Below, piece by piece: positions 8,347 through 17,506 of a stretch of DNA of 64,000 nucleotides; the stretch's first letter is position 1; every line of letters begins with the position of its first letter. The DNA comes from an uncultured Desulfovibrionaceae bacterium (GTDB lineage Bacteria > Desulfobacterota > Desulfovibrionia > Desulfovibrionales > Desulfovibrionaceae), in the NCBI GenBank assembly GCA_949741925.1, contig CATJOY010000035.1, forward strand, positions 1 to 64,000, in the 5' to 3' direction. The notes beneath the pieces were generated by a model. That model was given only the letters and a program-made list of their open reading frames with translations. It did no database searches and was not told where the DNA came from. Position numbers and translations under genes: made by a program.

Positions 8347-8853
8347 TTAGCCGCCACAATACCGTCGTGTGACCGGCGTACGCTTAGGCCATTTGACGCT
8401 ATTCAGGAGGGCAATGCCCAGACGGCTCACACTGCCTGCGGGCACGCAGAGCACGAACCGGCCGGGCCAAGGGGAGGAGTGCACGGTTTCGCTGTAAGGC
8501 TCGGTGTTCCGGACAATATGGAAGATGACGCCTTCCCTGTTGATAAACACCATATCCAAAGGGAAGGGGACATTTTTCATCCACATGGACATGACGGTGT
8601 CTTCTTCAAAGTCGAAGAGCATACCATGGTTCTCAGCAATGTCCTCTCGGTAGGCCAGACCGCGCAGGCGCTGGTTGAGAGATTCCGCAATTTCAACAGA
8701 GAATACGGCCGGCGGACCGGATTGTCTGATAATTTTCAGGATGCCGGTTCTGAAATCCGAAGCCGAGGCCGGGGAACAGAGGCAAACAAGAAGAACCATG
8801 GCCGCCGGAATTATGCGTTGCCAAAACAGGCCGGAGGAAGCCGGATAATACAT
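8347..8853 (-). CDS. Exported DUF192 family protein
   Basis: This 168-residue protein has an N-terminal signal peptide (about residues 1-32, ending in PASASD) and then a DUF192 domain. Family marks are RLRGLAYRE, GMLFDF, MWMKN and PFPLDMVFI. DUF192 proteins are small periplasmic or secreted proteins of unknown biochemical role. It lies 22 bases after cheZ on the same strand and could be co-transcribed with it. The first ATG lacks a strong SD. Confidence 0.82.
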   Translation of the reverse strand: MYYPASSGLFWQRIIPAAMVLLVCLCSPASASDFRTGILKIIRQSGPPAVFSVEIAESLNQRLRGLAYREDIAENHGMLFDFEEDTVMSMWMKNVPFPLDMVFINREGVIFHIVRNTEPYSETVHSSPWPGRFVLCVPAGSVSRLGIALLNSVKWPKRTPVTRRYCGG

Positions 8854-8875
8854 ACTAGGATCTTCGTTATGTGGA

Positions 8876-9634
8876 TTACAAGCCCAGGTCGGCCAACAGG
8901 CTATCTACATCGGCTTGGGATGTGCCTTCACAGGGTCCCTTGAGTTCAGACCCTCTGATTTCCTTGATTTCCTTGAGTTTATCCTGGCTTTCCCGGGCAA
9001 TATCTTCAAGGGCTTTGTCAGGCTGCTCTTCCCTGGATTTAATCATCAGTCCGCTGGAAACATACATTTCAAAGATAGATTCCTGGATATCGCTAAGGGC
9101 CTTGACCACTTTTTTCAGACGCTGGCCGGTCAGATCCTGAAAACTGAGCGTGGTCATGATGGAGGTCATGGCTTCTTCCATAGCCAGGCGGTGGTTTTCC
9201 AGGCGTTCGGTGGCGTTGTGCGGGGCGCTGGCCCGAAGAGAGAGCAGTAGTTGGCTGACATCCTGAAGCCGTTCCAGAATGCCTTCGACAGCAGCCATAA
9301 TGGATTCCGTGGCTTCAAAGGTGGTATTCATCACGGCTTCGAGCTGTTCCGAGGCTTCGGAAAAGAGTTTGCCGGTTTTCTCTGCGGAATCGGGCGGAGT
9401 TCCTTCCGTGGGCTCGCTGGCGGCGGTGATTTCCTTATAAATATTCTGCAAGCCACGGCGCATTTCCGTATTCAAGTGCCGGTAGAATTCGTTTTCCACC
9501 AGGGCCGTATGCATCGTTTCTGAAAGAGAATCTTTTACCGCATCCATGACCGCGCCTTTTATGGAATCGGCCACCTGGGAGGCCACGGTTTCCATGACCC
9601 GGTTGAGAATGTCTTCATGGGAAAGTGTCGCCAT
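8876..9634 (-). CDS. cheZ: Chemotaxis protein phosphatase CheZ
   Basis: CheZ dephosphorylates phospho-CheY at the flagellar or chemoreceptor cluster. The protein is largely helical. It contains the catalytic helix SFQDLTGQRLKK with D167 and Q171, matching the D/Q pair of the E. coli enzyme. It ends in the CheY-binding tail QADVDSLLADLGL, very like the E. coli C-terminus. A GTG at 9646 could extend it by four codons. The ATG at 9634 is preferred because GAGGTG lies at the right distance. No other che or flagellar genes are in the window, so it is an isolated chemotaxis gene. Confidence 0.88.
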   Translation of the reverse strand: MATLSHEDILNRVMETVASQVADSIKGAVMDAVKDSLSETMHTALVENEFYRHLNTEMRRGLQNIYKEITAASEPTEGTPPDSAEKTGKLFSEASEQLEAVMNTTFEATESIMAAVEGILERLQDVSQLLLSLRASAPHNATERLENHRLAMEEAMTSIMTTLSFQDLTGQRLKKVVKALSDIQESIFEMYVSSGLMIKSREEQPDKALEDIARESQDKLKEIKEIRGSELKGPCEGTSQADVDSLLADLGL

Positions 9635-9891
9635 TTGCTGATACACCTCTGAAATAATTATTGGATATGCAAAAGGATGCCCTCAGGCCGCGGTAATGCC
9701 GTAAAGAACCCAAGGAAAGCGTTGCGCGGCGCCGGGATCTGTCTGCAGGAAAACTATCCTTTTCCCCTGGCCGCATCTGCCGGAAAAAATAGATCTCGAC
9801 CTAGAGCCCACAACGCCTTCCCCCGCTTTTTTTCACTTCCCTACCGGAGAGAACCATTTTTACGCGGATATACTCTTTTTCAGCACAGCCC

Positions 9892-10413
9892 CTAGCCCAG
9901 GCGTTTGCGCAGTATTTTTCGCTCTTCGTGAAAAACCAAACGAATGATTTTTTCTTTGGCTTCATCTTCCAGGCGGGTAAAGGTCAAATCATAGAGAGAG
10001 CCTGGAGGGGTATCCGTTTTTTTTACCACCTGCCCGATACCTGAAACCACACTAAAAAAGGGGTGGGTTATCTGAAAAAATAGTTCAATGAAGTCTCCGG
10101 GAGCCAGCGGCTCAGCGGCCGTGAAGCGGATTCCTCCTGCGGAGATGGTGAGGATATCCATGGGGTGGGGAAAATCCCGGGCCAGGGCATCTTCCATAAG
10201 CGCGGTGAGGAGAGCATCCAATTTCAGATCCATAGCGACCAGAAAGCGGGTGACCTCCTCCGGAAGGTGCGCGTTGTTTTGAAACGCATCACGGGCAGCC
10301 GAAGAGGCAAAGCCCCCGCCCGGAGCCAAGGATGGCGCGTCAGGGCCTTCCAGGGGGCGGTACCGGCCGCGCATGTACACGGATATGGCGGCGTAGCGTT
10401 GGTCTTGGCTCAT
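9892..10413 (-). CDS. PilZ-domain-like protein
   Basis: The 173-residue protein has a predicted helical N-terminal part and a C-terminal beta-rich segment (about residues 80-165) with ISAGGIRF and a region resembling PilZ c-di-GMP-binding domains. The N-terminal RxxxR half of the canonical PilZ motif is not obvious, so c-di-GMP binding is uncertain. The start at 10413 overlaps the stop of the ferredoxin gene as ATGA; the open frame further left is inside that gene. A GGDEF cyclase lies 33 kb away in this window. Confidence 0.6.
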   Translation of the reverse strand: MSQDQRYAAISVYMRGRYRPLEGPDAPSLAPGGGFASSAARDAFQNNAHLPEEVTRFLVAMDLKLDALLTALMEDALARDFPHPMDILTISAGGIRFTAAEPLAPGDFIELFFQITHPFFSVVSGIGQVVKKTDTPPGSLYDLTFTRLEDEAKEKIIRLVFHEERKILRKRLG

Positions 10414-10856
10414 AAAAAACCGTTTTCCAACTCCACCTGCATGGCCATAACCGGGCAGACTCGGGTGCACAGCCCGCAGGCCGTACACCGCTCCACATCA
10501 AAGGGCACACAGCGGGTCTGAGGGTCGTTATGCAAAGCTCCCGTAGGGCAGACCGCGGTACAGGCCCCGCAGTGCATACAGGTTTCTTCATTTCTGGAAA
10601 TACGCTGGGCCGCCGGGGAAACGGCGAGCCCTCTTTCCCTCAGGAAGTCCAGCGATAGCTCGCAGTTTTCCCGGGTTCCTTCGAGTTGGAGGGTCAAAAA
10701 GCCCTCTTTGCCCGGAGTAATTTGCGCTTTGAGTATGTTAAAGGTGATATCTACCTCCCTGGCAAGCTGGCAGATGACGGGTTTACCGGAAATGCCCGAG
10801 GGAAAGGTAATATGGATATTCTTTCTCTGCGCTTTGGTGTGGTCGATATCGGTCAT
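10410..10856 (-). CDS. NIL-domain 4Fe-4S ferredoxin
   Basis: The 148-residue protein has an N-terminal NIL domain (about residues 10-80, as found after MetN) and two 4Fe-4S clusters. The ligands are C93, C96, C99, C103 and C124, C127, C130, C134. In Desulfovibrio and methanogens NIL-ferredoxins work with DUF39 proteins to make homocysteine from aspartate semialdehyde and sulfide; that role is plausible here, but no DUF39 gene is in the window. It lies 2 bases after cpoB and overlaps the PilZ-like gene. Confidence 0.85.
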   Translation of the reverse strand: MTDIDHTKAQRKNIHITFPSGISGKPVICQLAREVDITFNILKAQITPGKEGFLTLQLEGTRENCELSLDFLRERGLAVSPAAQRISRNEETCMHCGACTAVCPTGALHNDPQTRCVPFDVERCTACGLCTRVCPVMAMQVELENGFL

Positions 10857-10858
10857 GG

Positions 10859-11779
10859 CTATTTATTATCCTCAAGGAATTTTTTGGCCCTGCCGGCCTC
10901 CGGGCTGTTGGGGTATTTCTTGATGAGTTCATCAAGACGGAAACGGGCCGCATCCTTTTTTCCGGCATAGTAAAAACTCATGCCTTGCTTGAGCATAGAG
11001 GATTGATACTTGGCGCTGCCCGGAAATTTTTCCAATACTTCCTGGTAGGCCAGTACCGCTGCTCCGTAATCCTTGAGGGCATAGTTGGATTCGCCTTTCC
11101 AGAACCAGGCGTTGCTGGTCAGCTTGTTTTGGGGAAAGGCGGAGGCAAACTCCGTGAAAATTTTAACGGCATCCTGATAGCGGCGGTTATCAAAGGCCCG
11201 CAGACCGGAATCATAGAGATTACTGGCCGTATCTGTGGCTGCTCCCTGCTGGTATTCGGCGCTGCCCGCCGAGGGCAGGGGGGAACCCGGCTGCCCCGTT
11301 TCCCCTGTTTGGGATTGGCCCGAGGTAACCGGGGGGACACCGGGGTTGTAATCGGGCCGGCTCGGCACGGCGTTGCTCGAAGGGGAGCCGGGCTCGGTAG
11401 CGCCGGGGGCATCCAGAATGGAAGTATCGACGCCGAGCCCCGAAGCCATGCGGCGGAGCAGGGTTTCGATGCGGTTGACTTTGTCGCGCACAGCGGCAAA
11501 ATCCGCTTGCCCGTCACCGCCGCCTAAACGGACCTGCACTTCATCTGTCAGGCCGCGCAGGCTGTTTAACTCTTGGCGCATAGACTGCATTTGGGCCCAC
11601 ATCTCCGCCTGGCCGGGCAAAACTTGTTCGACATTACCCATTTGGCTGGAGAGGGCGTTGATTTGCTGTTCATTTTTGAGCACCTTGGCGTACATGGCGT
11701 CCACATCGCTTTGATTGGTGCATGAAAAGAGCAGGGGAAGACAGAGAACCGTCAGGGGAACTATACGGCGTTGCATCAT
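10859..11779 (-). CDS. cpoB: Tol-Pal associated lipoprotein CpoB/YbgF-like
   Basis: This envelope protein is likely to link Tol-Pal function with septal cell wall synthesis. A lipobox (LLFSC, Cys20) predicts a lipoprotein rather than the soluble periplasmic E. coli form. Residues about 25-120 are helical/coiled-coil, 120-180 are Pro/Ser/Gly-rich linker, and the C-terminal 115 residues form three TPR-like repeats (LYDSGLRAFDNRRYQDA, AWFWKGESNYALKDY, SSMLKQGMSFYYAGK). It belongs to the long minus-strand string below ileS. Two adjacent ATGs could serve as start. Confidence 0.85.
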   Translation of the reverse strand: MMQRRIVPLTVLCLPLLFSCTNQSDVDAMYAKVLKNEQQINALSSQMGNVEQVLPGQAEMWAQMQSMRQELNSLRGLTDEVQVRLGGGDGQADFAAVRDKVNRIETLLRRMASGLGVDTSILDAPGATEPGSPSSNAVPSRPDYNPGVPPVTSGQSQTGETGQPGSPLPSAGSAEYQQGAATDTASNLYDSGLRAFDNRRYQDAVKIFTEFASAFPQNKLTSNAWFWKGESNYALKDYGAAVLAYQEVLEKFPGSAKYQSSMLKQGMSFYYAGKKDAARFRLDELIKKYPNSPEAGRAKKFLEDNK

Positions 11780-11815
11780 GAAATACGCTCCAAAGGTGTT
11801 GCGTTGTTGCGTCGG

Positions 11816-12052
11816 TCAGGCGTCATCCCGCCTGGAAAGCCGAGAACCGGCGGTTCCCGGCGGCAGCGCCCGAGGGCGCCCCCACAGGAGATAAACCAGC
11901 CCGCCGACAACAGGCAAAAAGGTGGCCAGACGTATCCAAATCTTTTTTTCCTTCTCGCTCGGGAAATCGTGCTTGAAGGCGTGCCGAATAGACCATAGAT
12001 TGAACAGAATGGGAAGCATCAGCCCAAAGGCCAGCAAGAGGGTGGGCAGCAT
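11816..12052 (-). CDS. Small PLDc_N-type membrane protein
   Basis: The 78-residue protein has two membrane segments (about residues 3-20 and 38-56). Between them is a polar stretch with H-D-F and K-K-I-W-I-R, matching the small PLDc_N family named after the N-terminal region of cardiolipin synthases. No catalytic HKD motif is present, so it is not a phospholipase itself. Its function is unknown. The start at 12052 is 2 bases after the lspA stop with an SD (GGAAGG) inside lspA; the longer open frame overlapping lspA is rejected. Confidence 0.7.
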   Translation of the reverse strand: MLPTLLLAFGLMLPILFNLWSIRHAFKHDFPSEKEKKIWIRLATFLPVVGGLVYLLWGRPRALPPGTAGSRLSRRDDA

Positions 12053-12054
12053 GG

Positions 12055-12543
12055 CTAGGCCTTCCTTGCCGGACGGCGTTTCCAGGAAAGGATGATTGCC
12101 AGAAACGCCCCGCAGCAGATAGCAATATCCGCTACATTGAAGGCGGGCCAATGCCTGCCGGAGAGGGAAAAATCGAGAAAGTCCACCACTGCCCGGTATT
12201 GTAGGCGATCAATGAGGTTGCCTGCGGCGCCTCCGAGGATCAGACCAAGACTGACAAAAAAGCCGTATTCAGAAGAACCGGCCTGCCGGGCCAGAATAAT
12301 GATGATCGCGGCGGCCAGAACCGTAGCCGCCAGAAACAGCCAGAATTGCCAGGCAATATCGTGGCGGTCGAGAAAGCCAAAGGCCGCGCCGCGGTTACGC
12401 ACGTGGACCAGACTGAAAAAATCTTTGATCACAGGAACTTCTGTATGGAGCGCAATGTTGGCTTTGACCCACGTTTTGGTGGCCTGATCCAGAATAACCA
12501 CAGCAAGGCTGATGAGGGCGATTATGCAATAACGTTTGCGCAT
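12055..12543 (-). CDS. lspA: Lipoprotein signal peptidase LspA
   Basis: LspA cleaves the signal peptide of lipidated prolipoproteins in the inner membrane. The 162-residue protein has four membrane segments. The conserved blocks are VRNRGAAFGFL, GGAAGNLIDR, VVDF and FNVADIAI, giving D121 and D139 as the catalytic aspartate pair. GGAG lies 8 bases before the ATG. The gene follows ileS, the usual ileS-lspA pairing. Its likely substrates here include CpoB and the TPR lipoprotein at 25.5 kb. Confidence 0.95.
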   Translation of the reverse strand: MRKRYCIIALISLAVVILDQATKTWVKANIALHTEVPVIKDFFSLVHVRNRGAAFGFLDRHDIAWQFWLFLAATVLAAAIIIILARQAGSSEYGFFVSLGLILGGAAGNLIDRLQYRAVVDFLDFSLSGRHWPAFNVADIAICCGAFLAIILSWKRRPARKA

Positions 12544-12814
12544 AAGCAGTCTCCAATTACGGTATCCGGGATCTCACGGTCATGTTCCCACGCCTACGAT
12601 ACCCGGCCCGAACGACCTTGTCTTTTATAGCCCAAGCGCCATGGTGCTCAGGAACAAACTGCCAGGGGGTCGGTGCGGAAATTTTGTTGGCTGCTCGCCC
12701 CCAACCTCTCGCAGAGGAAGAATCCCCCTGCATCTGATCGCTGGCGTATGTATGCCATGCCGAGCACGACAGGAGGGGGGAGCAGCGCTTGAGTCTCCAT
12801 CTAGAGCAAAGGCC

Positions 12815-15730
12815 TCATTGCAATGAATCGATAGCCTTGCTCAGGTTTCCGATTTCAGTTTTCAGTTGACGAAGCACCGCACTACAGCGGGGGCAGGCGC
12901 CGGGAAATTCCGGATCGCTGCCCAGATCGGTGCTGTATATCCAGCAACGAGCGCACTTTTCACCATCCGCTTTGTATACGGCGATCTTCAGCCCTTTGAG
13001 TTCTTCGGCGGAGAGTGCATCTTCTCCGGCCTGCTCCAGCGGGAGAATATCCACCTGGGAGACGATAAAGAGGGCGCGCAGATCCGTATGCAACGCTTCC
13101 AGGGCGGCCTTGAGCGCCTCATCCACATAGAAGACGAGGCGGCAATCCAGGCCGTGCCCGATAGTCCCGGCCTGGCGTAACGGTTCAATGGCCCGGCTGA
13201 CTTCATTTCTGACGACCAGCATGGTTTCCCAGCGTGCGCGCTCTTCTTCGGGCAGGCGAAAAGGTTTTGCATCCTTGCCGCGCAGAGAAAAAACAGTGCC
13301 CTTGTGCGGGCGCAGGGCTTCCGGCAGATGCTGGTAAGCTTCTTCAGCGGTAAAGGAAAGCACCGGGGCCATATCCTGGAGCAACAGGAGCAGGATGCGC
13401 CAGAGCGCGGTTTGGGCGGAACGCCGTTCGCGGCTGCGCGGATGCGAGGCATAGAGGCGGTCTTTGAGCACATCCAAATAAAAGGCCGAAAGATCAGTGA
13501 CGCAGAGGTTGTGGAGGGTATGGAACACCTTGTGGAATTCAAAGTTGTCGTATGCTTCGGCCACCTTCTCATGGGCCCTGGTGGCCATATCCAAGGCAAA
13601 AAGATCCAGAGGGTCCATATCCTTTTCATCCAAGGCGTCGGCCGGTTCATCCAAGGCGTCGGCCGGGATGAAATCCCCGAGGTTCCCTAAGATATATCGG
13701 CAGGTGTTGCGCAGGCGTCGGTATGCATCCACCAGGCGGCTGAGGATCTCTTCCGAAACCCGGACATCCTCGCGGTAATCCACCGAGGCCGCCCAGAGAC
13801 GCAGAATTTCCGCGCCGTATGTATCAATCACTTCTTCCGGGGCGGTCACGTTGCCCACGGATTTAGACATCTTTTTGCCTTCGCCGTCCACTACATAGCC
13901 GTGGGTCAACACAGATTTGTAAGGGGGCGTGCCCCGATTGGCCATGCTGACCAGGAGCGAGGAATGGAACCAACCACGATGCTGATCCGAGCCCTCCAGA
14001 TACATATCTGCCGGGAAGAGACACTCGGGGCGTTGCTCGACAACGGCGGCAAAGCTGGTGCCCGAATCGAACCAGACATCCAAGATGTCGGTTTCCTTTT
14101 TCCATTCGTGATGTCCGCAGGAAGGGCAATGCAGATCCTTGGGCGCAATCTCGCTGACATCGGTTTCAAACCAGTAGTCGCAACCGGTTGGGTGCTTAGC
14201 AAATCGGTCGGCGATTTCTCTGACCCAGGCGCCGTCAAACCAGGCTTCACCGCAGTGCTTGCAGAGCAGGGCAATAATGGGCACGCCCCAAAGACGCTGG
14301 CGGGAGATACACCAATCGGGCCGGTTTTCGATCATCCCGTAGATGCGCGCTTCGCCCCAGGAGGGAATCCAGCGCACGTCGTTGCGGATAGCGGCCAGAG
14401 TCCGTTGCCTGAGCTGCTTGGCTTCCAGGCTGATAAACCATTGGGTGGTAGCTCTGAAAATGACCGGCTGTTTGCAACGCCAACAGTGGGGGTAGGAGTG
14501 CTTCAGCGTTTTGCGGGCCATCAGGTGCCCGACTTCCTCAAGTTTTTCAATAACCTTGGGATTCGCGTCAAAGACATGAAGCCCGCCAAACAGAGGCTCC
14601 GAAGGCAGAAAACGGGCTTCGTCATCCAGGGGGGAATACACTTCAAGGTTGTAGGCGATGCCCGTTTCGTAGTCTTCGCGGCCGTGCCCCGGGGCGGTGT
14701 GCACAAGCCCTGTGCCGGCATCCAGGGTAACATGCCCGCCGAGAACCAGCGGCGATTCACGGTCGTAAAAAGGATGGCGGGCTTTCAGGCCGCTGAGGGC
14801 TTCCCCTTTGATTGTGCCGATGGTTTCCGGCGCCTGATCCCAGCCGAACAGCGGCGCAACAGCCTCAAGCCGCTCGCTGGCCAGAAGGTAGTATTCAGCC
14901 CCTTGTTTTACCAGGGAATAGGCAAACTCCGGATGCGCGGCAATGGCCATGTTGTCGGGAATGGTCCAGGGCGTAGTTGTCCAGATGATCGCGTACGCTT
15001 TTTGGATATCTACACCGGGAAAGAGCGTTGCCAACTGTGGATCGTTGAGCGGGAAGCGCACGTAGATGGAAGGGGATTGGTGGTCGTAGTATTCCACCTC
15101 TGCTTCGGCCAGGGCGGTCTGACAAGAGCCGCACCAGTAAATGGGCTTTTTACTGCGGGTAACATAGCCCTCTTCCATGAAGTTTCCCAACTCACGGGCC
15201 GTGGCAGCCTCATAGGCCGGATCCATGGATTGGTACGGCTTGTTCCAGGTTCCGAAAACGCCAAGGCGGATGAATTCCTTGCGTTGGATATCCAGGTATT
15301 TAGAAGCATAGGCCCGGCAGCGTTTGCGTACAACATGGGCCGGCAGTTCTTTTTTCTTTTCGCCGAGCTCCAGTTCAACCTTGTGCTCTATGGGCAGGCC
15401 GTGACAATCCCACCCGGGCACATATTCGGCCTTATACCCGGCCATGTTGCGGGATTTGACTATAATATCTTTAAGCACCTTGTTCATGGCTGTGCCCAGA
15501 TGAATATGACCGTTGGCGTAGGGCGGGCCGTCATGGAGCACGTAACGGCCTTTTTCACCGCCAGTGGAGACCATGGCTTCGTAAGCGTTTTCCTTCTCCC
15601 ACCAACGCAGCATCTCGGGCTCGCGCTGCGTAAGGTTGGCCTTCATGGGGAACTTAGTATTCGGAAGGTTCAGGGTCGTTTTATAGGCCGCCTTTGCAGC
15701 GTCAAGAGCATCGTTCTTGTTCTGGCTCAT
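12815..15730 (-). CDS. ileS: Isoleucyl-tRNA synthetase
   Basis: This class I enzyme charges tRNA-Ile. The 971-residue protein has the HIGH-type motif HIHLG at residues 75-79, the KMSKS loop at 620-624, a large editing insert between them and a C-terminal Cys zinc motif (CARCW ... CPRC). SD GGAG precedes the ATG. A perfect 21-bp tandem duplication at 13625-13666 doubles the heptapeptide PADALDE in the helical region after KMSKS. The frame is kept, so function is probably intact. It leads the ileS-lspA-PLDc_N-cpoB-NIL-PilZ string. Confidence 0.97.
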   Translation of the reverse strand: MSQNKNDALDAAKAAYKTTLNLPNTKFPMKANLTQREPEMLRWWEKENAYEAMVSTGGEKGRYVLHDGPPYANGHIHLGTAMNKVLKDIIVKSRNMAGYKAEYVPGWDCHGLPIEHKVELELGEKKKELPAHVVRKRCRAYASKYLDIQRKEFIRLGVFGTWNKPYQSMDPAYEAATARELGNFMEEGYVTRSKKPIYWCGSCQTALAEAEVEYYDHQSPSIYVRFPLNDPQLATLFPGVDIQKAYAIIWTTTPWTIPDNMAIAAHPEFAYSLVKQGAEYYLLASERLEAVAPLFGWDQAPETIGTIKGEALSGLKARHPFYDRESPLVLGGHVTLDAGTGLVHTAPGHGREDYETGIAYNLEVYSPLDDEARFLPSEPLFGGLHVFDANPKVIEKLEEVGHLMARKTLKHSYPHCWRCKQPVIFRATTQWFISLEAKQLRQRTLAAIRNDVRWIPSWGEARIYGMIENRPDWCISRQRLWGVPIIALLCKHCGEAWFDGAWVREIADRFAKHPTGCDYWFETDVSEIAPKDLHCPSCGHHEWKKETDILDVWFDSGTSFAAVVEQRPECLFPADMYLEGSDQHRGWFHSSLLVSMANRGTPPYKSVLTHGYVVDGEGKKMSKSVGNVTAPEEVIDTYGAEILRLWAASVDYREDVRVSEEILSRLVDAYRRLRNTCRYILGNLGDFIPADALDEPADALDEKDMDPLDLFALDMATRAHEKVAEAYDNFEFHKVFHTLHNLCVTDLSAFYLDVLKDRLYASHPRSRERRSAQTALWRILLLLLQDMAPVLSFTAEEAYQHLPEALRPHKGTVFSLRGKDAKPFRLPEEERARWETMLVVRNEVSRAIEPLRQAGTIGHGLDCRLVFYVDEALKAALEALHTDLRALFIVSQVDILPLEQAGEDALSAEELKGLKIAVYKADGEKCARCWIYSTDLGSDPEFPGACPRCSAVLRQLKTEIGNLSKAIDSLQ
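13625..13666. repeat. 21-bp exact tandem duplication within ileS
   Basis: The two copies (13625-13645 and 13646-13666) are identical and in frame, adding seven residues to IleRS. Exact identity suggests a recent event. Confidence 0.9.
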
Positions 15731-16083
15731 GGATATACTCCGAGTGGTTATGCGCCGGCGTGCATCGGGCGTCTTTCGCCTGGCTGAACTCTGTGCATCC
15801 CCGGTCTTTGATCATTTTCTGCAGACCGGTACGGATATAAAACCGCCGCCGGAAAAATAGCGTTTTGGCTCGCGCCGCGAAACCACGGCACAATTTGCGA
15901 GGGAACGCTCCCTCATGGAGAGGCACGAACCGCGCCGAATGCAGAAACATGGATCAAGACGGATGTGAAGTCAAGGCTCTACACGGGCGTGTAATCGTAT
16001 ACGGCTGTTCCTTGAGAGCTACGCCCCGGAAAGGCGGAAAATCCCGGCGAGGCGGCTGCCACTGCAGCCGCCTCGGTTCAAGC
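15731..16083. other. Intergenic region between glpC and ileS
   Basis: The region contains the terminator hairpin of the glp operon at 16048-16075 and presumably the ileS promoter. I could not assign a promoter with confidence and see no coding sequence. Confidence 0.5.
16038..16075 (-). terminator. Terminator of the glpABC operon
   Basis: CGAGGCGGCTGC (16048-16059) pairs perfectly with GCAGCCGCCTCG (16064-16075) around a 4-base loop, just after the glpC stop. On the minus strand a short TTTT follows 5 bases later. The tract is weak, so termination may be partial. Confidence 0.65.
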
Positions 16084-17319
16084 TTACAGATACATTCTTT
16101 CATTCTCTCCCAAGATCCCCAGCGAAAGGCAGATCAGGGTCCAGAGGTGCACGGTTTTGAAGCCGCCTTTGTAAAAGTGGGCCAGATCATGAATCTGCGA
16201 GTGGCAGTTATGGCAGGGGGCCACGCAGTAATCGGCCCCGGTGGCGATGATCTGGTCAAACTTTCGCTTGCCGTAGCGGCGGCGCTCGGCAGTGTATTTG
16301 GTGGCCTGGAGAAAGCCGCCCCCGCCGCCGCAACAGTAATTATTCGAGTGGTTGGGATACATTTCCACCACGTTTTCTTCCCCCACGACCCGGGCCAGCA
16401 CAAAGCGCAGATCGTCGGCCACGGGATCGCCCAGGGATTTGCGGACCAACTGGCAAGGATCCTGCACGGTAAATTTTAACCCCTTTGTGTTCCAATCCGG
16501 GGTGACCGGCAGCTTGCCTTCCCTAATCCAGCGGGCATACCAGGTAATGATGCTTTCGAGCTTGAAGTTGTGAGGAATACCGAATTTATGCAGCCCGGAC
16601 CGGACTGCGTAGAATTCGTGCCCTCATTCGGTGTTTAGCCAGACCTTACAGCCCAGATCCTCCAATGCCTTGGCTTTGTTTTCGACTATCGTTTTCCAGC
16701 CTTTCTCGTCAGCGGCGAACATGCAGTAGTTTTCCGCTGCCCAGCCCTTGGTGCCATAGGTCCAATCCGCCCCTACCCGATGTAGTATTTTCCAAAGCGG
16801 GGCCATTTCTTCGGGTTCGTTAACCGGCTCGCGGGAATTCTGATTGAGAAAGAAGAAGGCCCCGGGTCGGTCAAAGCTGACCTCCATATCCGAGAATTCC
16901 GGAAACTCTTCGCGGGTTTCTTCCAGAATATCTCCGACGACCTCGATCAGATCTTCAGTCCTGGCGCCCATAGCGCTGTTGCCCGGATTGTTCAGGGCTA
17001 TTGAACAGGATTTGACAATGCCGGAGGGTTTTTCCTCTTCGGGCCGCATATTGCGGGAAAGATAGACCAATTGCGGAATATCGATGTGCATGGGGCAGAC
17101 GTGGGTACACCGTCTGCACATGGTGCACATCCAGGCCCAGGGCGTTGTGGATAGGGCTTCATCCATACCGAGCATGGCCATGCGCACGAATTTACGCGGG
17201 TCCATGCCTTCCAGCCCCGCGGCAGGACAGGCCTGAGAGCAGAGGCCGCAGGCCAGACAGGTATTGAAGGAATGCCCTTCGGGCAACAATTCTAAAGCGG
17301 CTTCACGAAACGAGACCAT
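16084..17319 (-). CDS. glpC: GlpC-type Fe-S oxidoreductase, predicted selenoprotein (Sec232 by TGA)
   Basis: I read one 411-residue protein through an in-frame TGA at 16626-16624. Seen: two 4Fe-4S motifs at the N-terminus (CLACGLCSQACP, CTMCRRCTHVCP). A CCG domain follows, with DPC, 39 residues, CCGGGGG, then CHNC. At codon 232 the context is NTE-U-G-H-E, where related proteins usually carry Cys. The reading frame on both sides lacks other stops and is protein-like. A bSECIS-like hairpin follows directly. The length matches E. coli GlpC (about 396). The start at 17319 has an AAGGAGC SD. It is third in glpA-glpB-glpC and probably passes electrons from G3P oxidation to the membrane pool. A sequencing error or true nonsense mutation is the alternative. 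Confidence 0.8.
16582..16626 (-). promoter_or_regulatory. Predicted bacterial SECIS element with its UGA
   Basis: Reading the minus strand, UGA (16626-16624) is followed by a lower stem GAATT (16617-16613) with AATTC (16586-16582), an internal loop, and an upper stem GCAGTCC (16608-16602) with GGGCTGC (16596-16590). The apical loop is GGUCC, starting 22 bases after the UGA. E. coli fdhF has a GGU-containing apical loop at nearly the same distance. The hairpin lies within coding sequence, as expected for bacteria. Confidence 0.78.
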
Positions 17320-17506
17320 GGGGGCTCCTTGTTCATGCCCGGTATCCGGCACCATCACCAAACAATGCCGGATCGGCGGGTGGTCCAACGGTATCATGGA
17401 ATATCAAAACGGTTATGTATGCGCTCTATGGTTGTTCCCCGCAACAGGTTTTCCGGCTGTCACACCCGGCCCACCGGGCGGGGATGGAAAAAGTCGGCGC
17501 CACCGG

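Noticed and set aside
13901-15787. A 628-residue plus-strand open frame opposite ileS
   Set aside because: It is fully antisense to a clear IleRS gene, has no recognisable motifs and reflects GC-rich codon bias.
16084-16467. A separate 127-residue gene downstream of the TGA
   Set aside because: It starts in the middle of a CCG domain, has no SD, and is in frame with the upstream part. Read-through as one gene explains both pieces.
16084-17319. glpC as an inactivated pseudogene
   Set aside because: Only one stop is present, the frame is intact on both sides, the motifs are conserved and a SECIS-like hairpin follows. Not excluded, but less likely.
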